Shown one piece after another: positions 48,305-61,770 of a stretch of DNA of 64,000 nt. The notes under the pieces are model-generated. The model did not search any database and had not been told where the DNA came from. It was given only the letters and a program-made list of their open reading frames with translations. The DNA lies in contig WPIO01000039.1 of the NCBI GenBank assembly GCA_009760855.2, positions 2,648,501 through 2,712,500 on the forward strand. Reading direction: 5' to 3'. Origin of the DNA: Cristatella mucedo (lineage: Eukaryota; Bryozoa; Phylactolaemata; Cristatellidae). A program made the translations under genes and the position numbers. Each line of letters begins with the position of its first letter. Position 1 is the first letter of the stretch.

Positions 48305-49320
48305 CTGCCGTAATGTAATGTGACGTCTCCGTCTGTAACTCCACGAAGCCGTAAAGACAATGTGAACTTTATGCAGGAGAGTTTAATGTACAGCCCACTT
48401 ACAGCCTAAGCGGCTTTCGGTACGCATTTGGTAGCCAACAGACTTCCTCTCACGCAACAAAGAAAAAGTGGGAAGCATAACGCAGTCAGGAGAGCAGTTG
48501 AGGTAGTGAGTAGCATGGAAGCAGCAGCTCTGGATCACTGAAAAGGATTAACCATAGTCGGCAGCAGGAGAGTGGTTTTCGTTGCATAAAGAATTTGGAA
48601 GCGAGTTCACAGTCTTGGACCTGCAGAGCTAAAGCTTCTCTCGCCGACGGTCTTTAAGTGGAGGAGTGGAACAGCTAATTTTTTGTCTACACAGGATTAG
48701 AGATCGCGAAGAGACTGAAACTGGTGCAGCAGTTCAGCTAGGTACGAAGAAGCCAAACCATGGCAGGGGCCTTGTGGGTCAGCATGAGAACTTTTCTCTG
48801 TATCAGTTGCTCAACCGACATCCATCCTAGCTCTTTTAGCAAAGGAGACACGTGCTCAAACCTCTAGGACTTGAAGATTAGCCTTGCAGCCATCTTCGAA
48901 GTCAGCTGCAGTAGCCTAGCTGCTTTATTTTGGTAGCCCAGCCAAAATAGAATTGCGATAATCAAGCCGAGACAGAACTAAGGAGCTAGTTAGATTTTTG
49001 CAAGACGCTGTGGAAGACAGCTCCTAATCTTGGATAGGGATCGGACGTAATGGCTAGCTGTAGAATCAGTCTTCTGATTGAAGCTTTTAAAATTGAGGCA
49101 GCTGTCGAAGACGACACCTAAATTTCGAGCTCGTGATGATGGTCGCGCAACAGCATCACCTATTAGAAGAGCAAAGACTTTTAATCCAGCCACACGCTTA
49201 GGGCGTCCTATGAGCAGCAGTTCGGTGTTGTCGTCATTTAGTTTCAAGAAGTTTTCCGATCTAGGTTCGAATGTCGGCAAGGCAATTATTCAGTTTCTCA
49301 GTTGCTGCAGCAGATTCTTA
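48305..49320 (-). mobile_element. Family-2 LINE, RT part and 3' end
   Basis: ENFLKLNDDNTELLLIGRPK, ARNLGVVFDSCLNFKSF and LSKIRSCLPQRL (49280-48990), then decayed C-terminal blocks and 3' UTR, with an ATTAC-type repeat at the 3' end. Confidence 0.88.
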
Positions 49321-49329
49321 CAGTTTGAA

Positions 49330-50025
49330 TGACTACTAGATCTGAGTATCGTTAGCATCAAAACGATGCTTTGCTTTCTCCAAGTAACCAAACATTCATT
49401 AATATTAAACGAGCCTACCATCGCTCTGATACCTTTTTTAAAATGATTTCTCAATACAGTTGCATCTGCCAAATTCATAAGTATTGCTTATTCTTCTGGA
49501 AGCCAATGTGAAGCCAGGTGGTCAGTAGGAGCATTTCTCCATTCCGCATGCCATTACTTTGAGTTTAATCGTGCAAGCTCTGCCTCCAGAAGCTCTCCCT
49601 GCCAATGAACAATTTCAACGTAGTGGTCAAAGGACCAACAAGTGTAACCCCAAAATCCCATCAACATTTGTGACAAGTTAGCTTCGCATTATTACCCTGC
49701 AAGTTTTAGCCAAGCATCTGTAGGGAATGGTTTTCTTATGAGGACTTAACTTCGGCAGCGACTAACGCTCGATCGTGAGATTTTCTGTTACAATTTCTGG
49801 GCAATAAAATAGACTGCTTCGCAGCAATCCTGTGCTGGTTTCATAGCTTGCAGCTTGTGGTGGTCATTGGTAATGCAGCTCGACTTTCTGTTTTTGCTGG
49901 ATTAAAGCAGATACTGATCACTTAATTGCCTACTTAAGAGCTTAAGCTGCTAATTTTTTGCCAGTAAATTTCAGATAGACTGAGGAATTACCAATCAAAA
50001 TCGTGCACAAACTGGAGCAATGCTT
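49330..50025. other. Intergenic, nothing recognised
   Basis: No coding or repeat feature. Confidence 0.4.
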
Positions 50026-50029
50026 ACAA

Positions 50030-50785
50030 TACTAATATCAATAATACACTCGATAAAGGGGCATCAGAGAACTCAATCTCTTTCTAGACGCTTTACGTTT
50101 GCTGCAAATGGAAATGCAACTGAATGGTGAGTAATATCATGCTTGATAAGCAAACAAAATGAATAAAATGGTTAGGGGTGACAAGCACAGGGTCAGCGTG
50201 CAAATGTGGTAAGTGGCAGCATGCGCAGTGTCAGCACGCATAGCACATCAAGGACAAATCACAGGGACCCACTAAATGCTGTCCTAAATAGGTGTGTTTT
50301 TAAGTTCTTTTTAAATAAAGTCACGGGATGTTCTGACGCAAGTCGGGAGGGAGTTCCAGGCTTTGGGAGCATACGAACTAAATGCACGGTCTCCGATGGA
50401 TTTTAAGTTTGCACGAGGTATTGGTAGACTGTTGGATTCCGAAAAGTGGGTGGTACGATGTTTGGCCTGGTGGGGGAGTAGATCTGAAAAATAGGCTGAA
50501 GCCAAAGAATGAAGTGACTTAAAAACGAGCGACAAAACTTTGAAGTTGATGCGCTGCTTGACTGGGAGCCAGTGCAGGTCGGTGAGAAGTGGTGTGATGT
50601 GGCAACTATGACGCTCAAGACAGACAAGCCTAGCTGCTGAGTTTTGTACCAGCTGCAACCGCCTGATCTCACACGCTGTTAGGCCAGTAAGCAGTGAGTT
50701 GCAGAAGTCGAGACGGGATGTCACGAATACATGGACCAAATTAGACGTGGTATCCTTATCTAAACAAGCCCGAATTATAAATGAG
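50030..50785 (-). mobile_element. Family-1 LINE, open RT C-terminal region
   Basis: A 162-codon open frame (50799-50311) covers IRACLDKDTTSNLVHVFVTS ... ACEIRRLQLVQNSAARLVC ... APKAWNSLPTCVRTS, followed by 3' UTR and tail at 50030-50110. One of the best-kept C-terminal regions, but with no RT palm. Confidence 0.88.
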
Positions 50786-50939
50786 CGAATTACTGACAAG
50801 TATCATTTTGACCCACTTCAAATTAAAAATCAAAGCTTTTTTCAAATACTTACTGAAGCAATACAAAGTAGCACTGAATTGCATCCGGATATAAACTTAG
50901 GACCTCTTACAAATATATAAAGTGATTGTGAACAAAGAT

Positions 50940-52175
50940 CAGTCTAGAAGACGAAGCACTGCAGTATTTTATAACCGACTTATCAGGCCATGTTCAATCC
51001 GTGTCATGCGGCTGCCAAATCTAACGGAGCAGACCAGTCACCTATGCAGTTCCACAATCGTCCATTCGCAATTGTCCTTCGATGGTCTCTATTTATACCA
51101 AGCCGCTAGTAAAGCTGATTTCATTGGTGGGATCGGCTACCCCATCTCGGCTGACGACATCCAGCTGTATTGTCCTGTAAGCCATCCAAGTCAGTTTCAG
51201 CGACTGATATACTTAGCTGATGCCTTGCAGACATCCGATTCTATATTTGGGCCAATTTCTTTATCTAAAAGCCAGTAAACTGAACTCCTACTTATCGGAC
51301 AATCCAAGTCTGTGGCAAGGCTTGGCGACTCACTCTTATAATTTTGAAGCTGCTGTGCGACCATAATTATGTTCTCTGAATCTCAAATCTCTCCTTGATT
51401 ACTGATAATGATTGATAAACTTTGACAACTATCATTAAGACAGCATTCGCAGCTAGCCATAAAGTTATATCTCCGTCTAAGAATAGGGACTGCCTACGAC
51501 TGTGGCTGGCTCAGAATCTCACTAGCTTTCTAGCTCTGTCTAGGCTGGACTATCGTAATTCAGTTTTAGCTGTGCCACGAAAGAGCCTGACGTTAATCCT
51601 CTGCAACTATCGGTGACTATGGCTACAAGGGTAGTCAACGAGTCCCATTTGTTTTTCAATGACTTCTTTGCTGATGGACCAGCACACGCTTCCAGTCAAT
51701 CAACGGATACAAAGTAAATAGCTTCCTCTGACTGATAAGGACGTCCGTGGCTTGACTTGCTTATGCCTAGCTTAACTGATGCACCAGTTTCAGCATTCTC
51801 TCTCCCCCAGGTCCTCCATGGACTAGAAATTACCTTTTTCATTCATTTCTTTTTTTAATAGAGTTGGCTACAAAACCTTTTCTCTCCAGGTCCTACACGA
51901 ACACTTACAAAACTCGTAGGTAACTACATATTTCCATCTGGCATTTATGACACGAAATTCACAACCGCCTGAGCTGCTAATTCTACGTTTCTCAAGCCTC
52001 AACCACCCTTTGACTCAGCCATGCGCCTCACTTTCTCTATGCTGAGTGAGATGGAGGCTGCTTGCTAAATACACACATCGAAAAGCTGCCTAGGCTTTGA
52101 GGTCGCTATAAAATCTCCTGCGTAACACCAACTTGTCAGTGTGGCATCGTGAATTTGTAGACGGAATTTCATTAC
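50940..52175 (+). mobile_element. Family-2 LINE, decayed, RT palm to 3' end
   Basis: YPISADDIQLYCPVSHPSQF (about 51140-51200) is the RT catalytic motif with Y changed to S before ADD. TELLLIGQSKSVARL, a decayed LCLGWTIVIQ segment (from SRLDYRNS) and a 3' UTR follow, ending near ACGGAATTTCATTACAG. Confidence 0.75.
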
Positions 52176-52669
52176 AGTATAAAAGCCATAGCTAACAAAC
52201 ATGGGCTGACAGTAAAAGCGACACTTTAATTAACTTTAAATTTAATCACAGTCAAGCCCAAAGCCGTAGTAAACTTATCACTCACAATAGAGTAAATGTC
52301 TAGGATCTGAAAAATGCAATACAGGTACAGGCCACGATCAAAGCTGAGCACGGTTTAATCAGCAAACCTAATTTACGCATTTGAAATACGGAGCATGTTT
52401 TACAAGCGTTCACAGAAATTAGCTGCTGGTAATGCATAGACATCTGTTACCTTAGCCTTGACTGAAGATTTTTTTAACAGAATAGTCGTTCTTCCGTGCT
52501 AGTTATAGTGTTTGCGGCTCACATGACAGTGGTTAAATGATTCGAGACTGCTACTGTATTAACTGACGACGCCACTGACTGGTGCTATGGCACTTGACTA
52601 GTTTTTTTAATTCACTTTACAATCTTGCTTCTTATGGGGTGTTTGCTCTGTTAGTCATAGTTCTCAGCC

Positions 52670-53427
<758 letters not shown>

Positions 53428-53552
53428 ACGATTGAAGTTGTCATGCTACCTAGCACTGAGACCTATGCTGCACGTGGGCATGCTTCCCTGGACCCCGTGC
53501 CTCAGACAGCAATGGTAAAAACATGCAGCCATTGACTTAAAATTAGACATCA

Positions 53553-53755
53553 ATCTACAGCAGTGGCTCTCAAACTTCGGGAGGCGATCCATTTGGGGGT
53601 CGAAAACCCTATTCACAGGGGTTGCCTAAGGCCAACAGAAAACACGCATTTCCATATTTTGCACATAATAACTTCATGGTTGGGGATCGCCACACCATGA
53701 GGAACTGTATTAAAAGGTCTCGGCATTAGGAAGTTTGAGAACCACTGATTTACAG
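53553..53755. mobile_element. hAT-Charlie-type MITE with 8-bp target site duplications
   Basis: The element is 53561-53747 (187 bp). Terminal inverted repeats CAGTGGCTCTCAAACTT and AAGTTTGAGAACCACTG match at 16 of 17 positions. Flanks ATCTACAG (53553-53560) and ATTTACAG (53748-53755) form an 8-bp duplication with one mismatch, as expected for hAT. The interior (GGGGTTGCCTAAGGCC, TGAGGAACTGTATTAAAAGG) resembles, from memory, mammalian MER5A/Charlie elements. It has no coding capacity, so it was moved by a transposase encoded elsewhere. Confidence 0.88.
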
Positions 53756-54131
53756 CGTGAGCCGCTAAGGTGCAGACGAATGATCTAAATGGTATCGACA
53801 GAAGACTACCTATTGCTCAATCCAACGCACAATTGAGGTTCGGAATGCGTAACCCTACTCAGCTAGCCGGTACCCAATTCAGAGTCGCCTCCAATGCAAA
53901 CACTGATCGGTAGCTGGGTGAAAACAAAGCGACCGGTCAAATCTGGTTGCGTGACCTCTACCGAGCCTATGCCCCGACAACAGCCAAGCCTGGCAAAAGA
54001 ATGACTGATTAGCTCCACAGCTTCAGGCGGTGCTCAATTAGCCGACAAAGCAATTCTCGCAGAAGTTTTTAAAATGGGAAGGGCAGCTCAAGTCTGACGA
54101 GGCAGCCGACGACTACCAGTGCCTGACCCGA

Positions 54132-54141
54132 TGACCTTGAC
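54132..54141 (-). promoter_or_regulatory. Copy C upstream element: perfect TCAAGGTCA half-site
   Basis: TGACCTTGA at 54132-54140 is an exact reverse complement of TCAAGGTCA, the extended half-site bound by monomeric NR5A (FTZ-F1/SF-1) and ERR-type nuclear receptors. It lies about 60 bp before the ATG. No TATA box is visible at the spacing seen in copies A and B. Confidence 0.4.
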
Positions 54142-54192
54142 AGCTCCGACTGGTACCTCAGAGCTGAACCTGGGTCGCTACACCTCTTTGCT

Positions 54193-57100
54193 ATGGACGG
54201 TGTAGACGTCGCCGCATTGCCACTGTGGAGCATCCTGGCGGGCTCGGCCGGGATACTGCTTTATGTGTAAGTCATGGCGACTGCAGAACATGCTTATTCG
54301 AGCGAGAATTGTAAACCTCCAGCTCCTATCTGCCGAGCCACCAAGGTATTGCATCTCCAGCAGTGTACACGAGCTTATTGTTGGGCAGGTTAAGAGCCAC
54401 CTGGTTAAAGCCCTGAGTACGATTTCCGCAGTATGTACCGCAGAGATAGTAATGACTTTATTCATGCGCGCCACTTTGCTGAGTAATAAATAATGAGTTT
54501 GCCTGGATTGGCTTGTGGCTAACGTGCTCTACTTTGACGATCGAGGTCGTGGTATCGAGCCCCCCACACGGCATATGCCAAGTGCCTGGATAGTCGCTAG
54601 GTATTGCAATAATGTAACAATATGTCTTAGACATTGAGAATCTCTTCCGAAATAACGGGTTTCTTTACCACGTGGTAACTGTAATAAACGTGTTTAGTAA
54701 GTCCCCCTATACTTGGCTGGAAGCGAACCGCATCTCTGTCCAGGCGCTTTACAACTACCGTTAGAAAAGTAGTAACCAACGGGGGCTAATGGTTAATCGA
54801 TCGTGGTTAAACTAGCATCAACAAGCAAACAAGTATTTTGCTTAGACCAACATGCAAATGCATACATGAAGACACTCATGGCTACTGGTTAGTTGGGCCC
54901 CTCGGTAATAACATAGTAACATTACCGGAATCGTGCACAAGTTGATGCTTAAAGCACCAGGAAACAATAATAACAATTTCACTGGATCACAAAAAAACTG
55001 AGCCAGATACAAAAATAGATGCATCGTTAGCTGAGGCTCACATGATGGCAGTCATTGCCGGCCCTGACAAAAGCCTTTAGTGATTTGTAGGCTTTTAACT
55101 ATTAGGAACCGAAGGCCCGGTCGTCAGATTATTTAAATTGTAATACGATCGAAAATCCGGTAGAGCTAATAATGCGAGAGAACAATGGATGTGTGGGTGG
55201 ACGCCAAATAGGCTTGAAGGTTCCAGCAAGTGCAAGCAGCTTCTACTTCGGAGTATTGACGTGAATGGATAAAGATCATCCGCGGTACCTCTGAAATATG
55301 GGAAACCTCAGGGCTCCGTGCTAGGTCCGGTTCTTTTCACGGTTTATACCCTCCCTCTTGCTGATGTGATTGCCAAGCACAATCTAGGCTTTCACTTCTA
55401 TGCAGATGACACTCAGTTGTACCTTTGCTTTGATCCTTCACAGCCTTCGAGCACCTCAAATTCTCTCAACTCACCTGCTGCATGTACTGATGGTATCCAC
55501 ACATGGATAGCAGCGAATGTTCTAAAACTAAACGATGATAAAACTTACTAGTTATGGGCAAAAAACTCGTTAGACGACTACATCAGCTCCACAGTCAAGT
55601 CTGCCTTCTCTCAGCTACATAACATTGCTAAAATTCGGGCTTGTTTTTTAGATAAGGATACCACGTCTAAGTTGGTCCATGTATTTGTGACATCCCGTCT
55701 TTACTTCTGTAACTCACTGCATGCTGGCCTAGCGGCTTGTGCAATCAGGCGATTACAGATTGTGGAAAACTCCACAGCTAGGCTTGTCTGTCGTGAACGT
55801 CGCAGTTGCCACATCACACCACTTCTCGCCGACCTGCACTGGCTACCAGTCAAGCAAAGGATCGACCAAAAGGTTTTGTCGCTCACTTTTAGGTCCCTTC
55901 ATTCTTTCGCCTCAGCCTATCTCTCAGATATACTCCCCCCCCCCACCAGGCCAAGCATCGTACCACCTGCTTTTCGGAATCCAGCAGTTTACCAATACCT
56001 CGTACAAACCTCAAATCATTTGGAGACCGTGTTTCTGTTCGTATGCTCCCAAATCCTGGAACTCTCTCCTGACTTGCGTCACAGCATCCCTTGACTTGCC
56101 CACATTTAAAAAGAACTTAAAAACACCTATTTAGGACAGCATTTAGTGGGTTCCTGTGATTCGTCCTTCATTTGCTTATGGGTGCTGACACTGTGCATGC
56201 TGCCACTAACCACATTTACATGCTGACCGTGTGCATGTCACCCCTAACCAAGGTATTCATGTTTATCAAGCATGATATTACTCACCATTCAATCGCGTTT
56301 TCCTTTGCAGCAAATGTCATTTAGTGGGTCTCTGTGATTCGTCCTTCATGTGCTTATGAGTGCTGTCACAGTGCATGCTGCCACTAACCACGTTTGCATG
56401 CTGACCCTGTGCATGTGACCCCTAACCATGTTATTCATGTTTGTCAAGTATGATATTTTTCCTGATCTTCCCCGGGTGACAGATACAATTACCTGGGCCA
56501 CCCTAATGTGGCCCAGCATCAAGACGGTCGACCAAGGTTATGGCCTTGAACCCTGGGCCACATGAAAAGTACCTGAATAGACAATACATTCTCTTATGGT
56601 GCTGTATAAATGTATGATGTTGTATTGCATATTTCGTCTACAAGCAGCTATTTAAAACTGCTAATTAACCACGGCTGTAAATTGTCATTCTGGATTGATG
56701 ATTTCATCGACCAAAGAAAGTTCTTAAGGTTGGCTTTCTATTGACGTATCTATCGCATTCTCCTGTCAACCATTTATTTTTATTTTTATTTTAAGCAGCA
56801 TATATTGCATAGAAAAATATTTTAAGTAATAGCCTATGTGCAGACAATAATTGTAGTGAGCTGCTTGTGGAATGGCTATCCGAGCACGAGGCACCGTAAC
56901 GACAGCAGAATAGGTTCGGTCAGGTAGACTTTAGTTCAGCCGGCTTTTTGTTTATGCACTAAATATTGCATAAGACAACTGCAGGCTCGCATAAGGGGCA
57001 GAAGTATGATATATAGCACCGGCAGAATGCCATGGTTTGAGCACCACATTCATAGTCAAAATGGTCCCACCCGATCCAGCCAAAGAAAGTGTGTAATTAG

Positions 57101-60100
57101 TGCTATGCCGTTTTTACTAACGGCATCAAAGCACTCCGTAAGCCTTGCTTCCAAATTTTGTTGGCTTTCATTGTGACAAATATTAAAACAGGCGCTTGGC
57201 TTTCCTCGTTAGTATTCAAAGCATTGGGAACTGTTAAGAAAGTAGAGGACAGTTTATTTAAATACCTCTTGTACGTATATAGCAACGGAAGGGCTTTATG
57301 GGACATCGCGAATCCTCTATCTGTTTATCAAGCATGATATTACTCACCATTCAATCGCGTTTCCTTTTGCGGCAAATGTCATTTAGTGGGTCCCTGTGAT
57401 TCGTCCTTCATGTGCTTATGAGTGCTGTCACTGTGCATGCTGCCACTAACCACTAGCCTTCATTGCTTTATTAGTGCAAGGCGATGCTTGCCATTGTTCT
57501 ACATTATTTTGCCCTACCTACTAAACACGAAAAATGCCCTTGCCCGGATAGCCTATGGCTTACTGCAGACATTATGCTAGCTAGGAATTATAAGGAAAAA
57601 CTTGAGAAATTATATAAGTTATCGGGGCTTAGTCCTGACATTCCATGATTGTTATAGGTCACACCAAGCCAATGTAGTTGTGCTTTAGCTACTAGTGTGG
57701 TGGCCGTTTTTCTAACGAGATGCCCAAAATAAGAGTTGGAGTAAAAGTAACATCTTCACGTGAGTCTTCAACAAATGTTCTTTACTCTATCTTAGTGCAC
57801 CTTTAAACCTGCCTCCCTCCAGATGCTCTCATCTCGAATTTTACCTTCCAGCCTAAGAAGACTGTCATTCCTATAGACCCTAGACTTTCTGTTGTCCTCC
57901 TGAGAGTGTCTGCTGAGGTTTACTGCTGGCCTACATAACCAATGAAGTTATTCTACCCTATGCTCCTGCATACTTCGAGTCAGTTACCAGTGTCTCTAAC
58001 CAACGTCAAGTCTTTGGAGGCAGTGTTTGTGTTTTCATTCCTGTGCTCCCACAGCCTGGGACTCACTCTCGAATAACGTCACACAATACCCCCAATTAAT
58101 GACTTTTGAAAAAAATGCTGAAATCTACCTGTCTCTCGCCGCATGTGATTTGTCCGTGCAAATTTTCCGTTGCATGCTTGAGCTTCCGATGCTGTGCATT
58201 TGTCACTTACGAATGATGTGCTCCCTTTGCAGCATATTTAAAGCGCCCAGACAGAGATTTATTTCTCGGGTGTGTTACGCAAATATTTCCATGTCATTAT
58301 AATTATTATTATTCACTCAAAAAAGTTAGTCTTATATCTTCAGCATGGTACTCACATAGCGATCAATTTTCCATAAATCAAAGCCCTTTTTGACCGTCCA
58401 CGGGATTAATGGCTGTACGTTTGATTATATCTTTTTTCAGTCAGCTCGAGTCTGCTAAGATCCCTGTTGCTAAGTCTACTCACCCTCACTGGTTTAGGTA
58501 GCTGCACGAGGCTGAATATTATTACCTCGAAAAACAGTTAAAAATCTGCAAACATTACTATCGACAGCGCCGAGCTCCCTAAAGCCAAGACGGTCGCCTG
58601 TGTGCAAGAGCCGTTACGGCTGGTGACTTCCGGCAGACTGGTTACAAGCAGCTAACGCTCAGCTCTAGCACTCACCGACCGTCCTCAAAGCAGCCCTGTT
58701 GCGGCCAGGTTCTAGCTTTAAGTCGCAGCCAATTCGGAAGTCCTATACTATAAATCGCGTTAAATAAATTAATTATTGCTCACAAGCCTGCTTCTCGTGG
58801 CTATGTATGGGTGGTCTTCAGTTCGAAGGCCGCGGCCAAGCTTGAAGCTCAAATGCTTGGGGTTATTGGAGTGCACTCAGTCGTAGTTGCGTTCAGGCAC
58901 CAATGCCTCTTTTTTTATCAAATGAAAATTGAGTACACATGAAGCAATTTCGCTGAGTACTGCAGCTTCGGTTGCTTACAATGATGTATTTGCCTGAGGT
59001 TTATTAAAACGTCAGTTTGTTGAATGGCTTTGTTGCTACGGGGTTAAATCCTCCGGTGGCCGTAGGCATAGGAATAGAGGCCATCCGGTTAGTGCTCAAT
59101 TTCGTGGGAACCTACCAAAAAGATTGAGTCTGGGCTGTGCATTCACCTAAAATGTGTTTTCAGCTTTCCTATGATTGGCTGCCTCTGAAAAGGTTAATTT
59201 TCAAGACCGGATCCTTGCTTTTGACCCTACTATTTGGCTTCCAGTAAGTAAAGCAGACCATCAAACTCCAAGTATTCCAATTCAGTACGATGGCACGGTT
59301 AATTTTCTTAGGAAGCATATATTGTGGCAAATATGTGTACACAATGAGCACTAGGCTACCTCACAGCAAGCTGTCGTTGCAGCTATTATAGAGAAACTCA
59401 CATTTAGGCTAATAGCCTGGCCGGGCTTGCTAAAGAGAAAATGAAGAATCTGCTCACGGTACTAGATTGTCTACTTTTGACTCAAGACCATATAGTTGTT
59501 GATGCAAACAGATGAAAACATACAACTAAAGAAGCAAGCAACCAACTTCAAATCAGGAAACCTTGTACTAGCATTGACCTTGTTCATTGTGAACTTCCAC
59601 ATCTCAAGAATAATGGTATTTGTAAGCTGCTGCTCATTTATATTTAGAAAAACTCAGTTTCAGCCTTCCTGACGCATAAAGCTGCTCCTGCTTCCCTCGA
59701 ATAAGATTTGTGTTTGCCTGCCTAAGATACGCGAAAGTCACCACGAAAAACGCCTCCTCGTTCCTTCAGGCTTTGTATAGACACTAAATTAGATGTTATA
59801 TGCTGTTATATGTTGTCACTAGCGACCTCTCCCGACATTTGCCCATCGCGATATCATAGCAATGCTATATAATTAAAAGTTGGTCTGGAAAACCAGCTGG
59901 GTTGTTCGCATGTAGGTGCACGATAATTGTAGAGCTTCAACAGCAAGCCTTGCGATCATAGACAACTGAAGAGAGCAGTTCCCATCGAAAAAGTCTGAAC
60001 TAAATGCTCTGGGAACATGGTCCCTTTAGTCCATTGCTGCCTTAGCTGGCCACTTATCAGTTGGTCATGCAGTGACAGCTGATAGTGGTTACTTTGAGAA

Positions 60101-60874
60101 ATCTGAATAAATTTTTAGGTTTCTAACATGGCCTTACGATACATTTAAGAAGCAGGGACTGAAGGGACCGAAGCCGCTGCCATTCTTTGGTACTTTGCTG
60201 CCTCAGATCAAGAAGGTAAGCTATCGTGATTTCTTGGTAGGTCCTATTCGTTTTTTGATTAGGTTATATACCCCAATAAGCATCTCTGTCGTTTCCACGC
60301 GAAAATTCGTAGTTGTACTATGAATCGAGATATCTAGATTTAAATGAACCCTGCCTGCTTGACGGATGAAGATTATGGGTTTATGGAACTTGCAGCAAAT
60401 ATCTTTTTCGTCATTGCAGTCGGTGGCAGAGCTAGACATGGAGTACGGGAGACTCTACGGCAAGGTTTACGGGTATGCCGATTGTGCTTGATGTACCAAG
60501 CACTACATTACATGCCCATCTCAGCATCATAGCTGCACACTAACCACCCTGTGAATTATTTCTTTTCCGAAAGCTTTTTATTAATCTCATTGTATATTTA
60601 GAAGGCAGAATTGTTAGATTTCTTTTTAACGAACACGTTTATGCCGCTACTTTGTAGTCGTTTCAATGGAAGAACACCGGTTCTAACGATTAGTGATCCT
60701 GACTTGGTAAAGGAAGTATTGGTCAAGGAGTTCAATTGCTTTGTCAACCGAACGACTTTCAGAAGCGTGCTGCAGAAGCCACTAGATAGGATGATGACAG
60801 CTATAACTGACGACCATTGGAGGCACGTCAGAAGCAGCCTTTCTCCTGCCTACAGCTCCGGTAAACTGAAGCAG
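54193..60874 (+). CDS. CYP3-clan cytochrome P450 (copy C), exons 1-4, 3' part beyond window
   Basis: First 147 codons of a P450 closely related to copy B. Exons are 54193-54266 (74 nt), 60119-60215 (97), 60420-60472 (53) and 60658-60874 (217), the same lengths and phases as in copy B. Exon 1 encodes a short hydrophobic anchor after MDGVDVAALPLW; exon 2 the FLTWPYDTFKKQGLKGPKP hinge; exon 3 ends in YGKVYG; exon 4 holds the C-helix WRHVR and ends SSGKLKQ. In exon 4, 63 of 73 residues equal copy B, so the duplication is fairly recent. There are no stops and all donors and acceptors are good. No exon 5 is recognisable in the 3.1 kb left after 60874. Intron 4 of copy B is 2.1 kb, so the gene probably continues outside the window, but truncation is not excluded. 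Intron 1 is nearly 6 kb and full of LINE pieces. Confidence 0.88.
54505..54625 (+). mobile_element. tRNA-derived SINE (group 1) in copy C intron 1
   Basis: GGCTTGTGGCTAACGTGCTC, GAGGTCGTGGTATCGAGCCC, then GCATATGCCAAGTGCCTGGA; the tail is truncated. Confidence 0.6.
54640..55210. other. Copy C intron 1, nothing recognised
   Basis: No coding or clear repeat signal apart from a possible diverged LINE tail near 54740. Confidence 0.4.
55215..56315 (+). mobile_element. Family-1 LINE, RT palm to 3' UTR
   Basis: LGPVLFTVYTLPLADVIAKH and FYADDTQLYLCFDPSQPS (55318-55551), an internal deletion, TSKLVHVFVTS ... CAIRRLQIVENSTARLVC ... LADLHWLPVKQRI (55672-55920), a frameshift at a C8 run near 55932, and 3' UTR. 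Very similar to the minus-strand copy at 7587-8900. Confidence 0.9.
56316..56460 (+). repeat. Second, fused copy of the family-1 3' UTR
   Basis: Directly after GCAAATG the sequence jumps back to TCATTTAGTGGGT, repeating the start of the 3' UTR. The tail itself is missing. The same junction occurs at about 57380. Confidence 0.85.
56490..56630 (+). mobile_element. tRNA-derived SINE (group 1)
   Basis: AGACGGTCGACCAAGGTTAT, GCCTTGAACCCTGGG, then AAAAGTACCTGAATAGACAA and GGTGCTGTATAAATG, a LINE-like tail. Confidence 0.65.
56640..57315. other. Copy C intron 1, nothing recognised
   Basis: No feature seen. Confidence 0.4.
57320..57460 (+). repeat. Repeat of the fused family-1 3' UTR junction
   Basis: TGTTTATCAAGCATGATATT ... 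GCAAATGTCATTTAGTGGG ... CATGCTGCCACTAACCAC, matching 56265-56400 almost base for base. Confidence 0.85.
57465..58315 (+). mobile_element. Decayed LINE linker and 3' end
   Basis: A trace of DSLWLTADIMLARNYKEKLE near 57550 matches the endonuclease-RT linker at 14.6 kb. After a gap, a CAPTAWDSLSNNVTQYPQ ORF end (58040-58100) and a tail AAAGCGCCCAGACAGAGATT with ATTATTATTATT follow. Confidence 0.65.
58320..60118. other. End of copy C intron 1, nothing recognised
   Basis: No coding or repeat feature recognised. Confidence 0.4.
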
Positions 60875-61399
60875 GTCAGTAAAAGTAGCTAACGTAGATA
60901 CATTACAATCAGAAGAACTCCTCACCAGAGAATCCTGTAACCATCCCTCTTTGGTCTTTACCGGTGGACAAATTTGATCGAGCCATTAGTTAGTCAGGTT
61001 TTTATTGCTACTCTGGTTTATAAGGTTGCTCTAAAGTCTTTCAAATCAGCAGTAACTCGACCAAAGCTTATAAGGGCTGACTTCTATTTTGGGGTTCTCG
61101 GAAACTTTCAGTAGTTTCCTTTTTCCATCTTTGTCTGTGATTCATGAAAGGATTGTCACTAAGCAGCTTTCGGAACACGTTAGCAAGAATGAATAGGCGG
61201 GAAATGTTCAATCAGAATTGAGGCGACACCACTCCACCGCAACTTCTCTCATTGGTGTGACGAACAACATTCTGAGGAGCAAAAATTATGGTAACGTCAC
61301 TGCCTAGGTCTTACTCATTCTAAGATCTGTGTTTAACACTACTGGTCTATAGATATACTGTACTACTGGAAAGACTTATAGCAATGATTGGTATGGCGA

Positions 61400-61770
61400 A
61401 TGAGGTTCTGGCGTGATTCGAATCGTTATTGTCCGATTGTGCTGAATCTACGTCTTGTAGTGGTGGCGTCTTACCTAGCAGACCAGGTAACCTGTGGAAT
61501 TCCACAAGGGTCACTCTCGAGCATTTGCTGTTTTCCAATGTATAGCGAGCCAAAATCAGGAAAGAAATTAGTGTGCATGGAATTGGCTATCACTGCTCCA
61601 CTGACCATAGCCAGCTGCAATAATCCTTTAAACCATCAAGCAACGTATTGGTGAATTGCAGTCATTTGATCCTACATATTGGCAAATTTTATCAATTTGA
61701 ACGATGATGAAACTAAACTTACACGTGCAATTAACCTAAATCATGCAGCGGGACTAGGAGACTGTGCTGA
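61400..61770 (+). mobile_element. LINE RT remnant
   Basis: QVTCGIPQGSLSSICCF (about 61484-61535) matches the GVPQGSVLGP RT motif; MANFINLNDDETKL (61679-61720) matches the KLNDDKT block. Nothing else survives. Confidence 0.65.
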
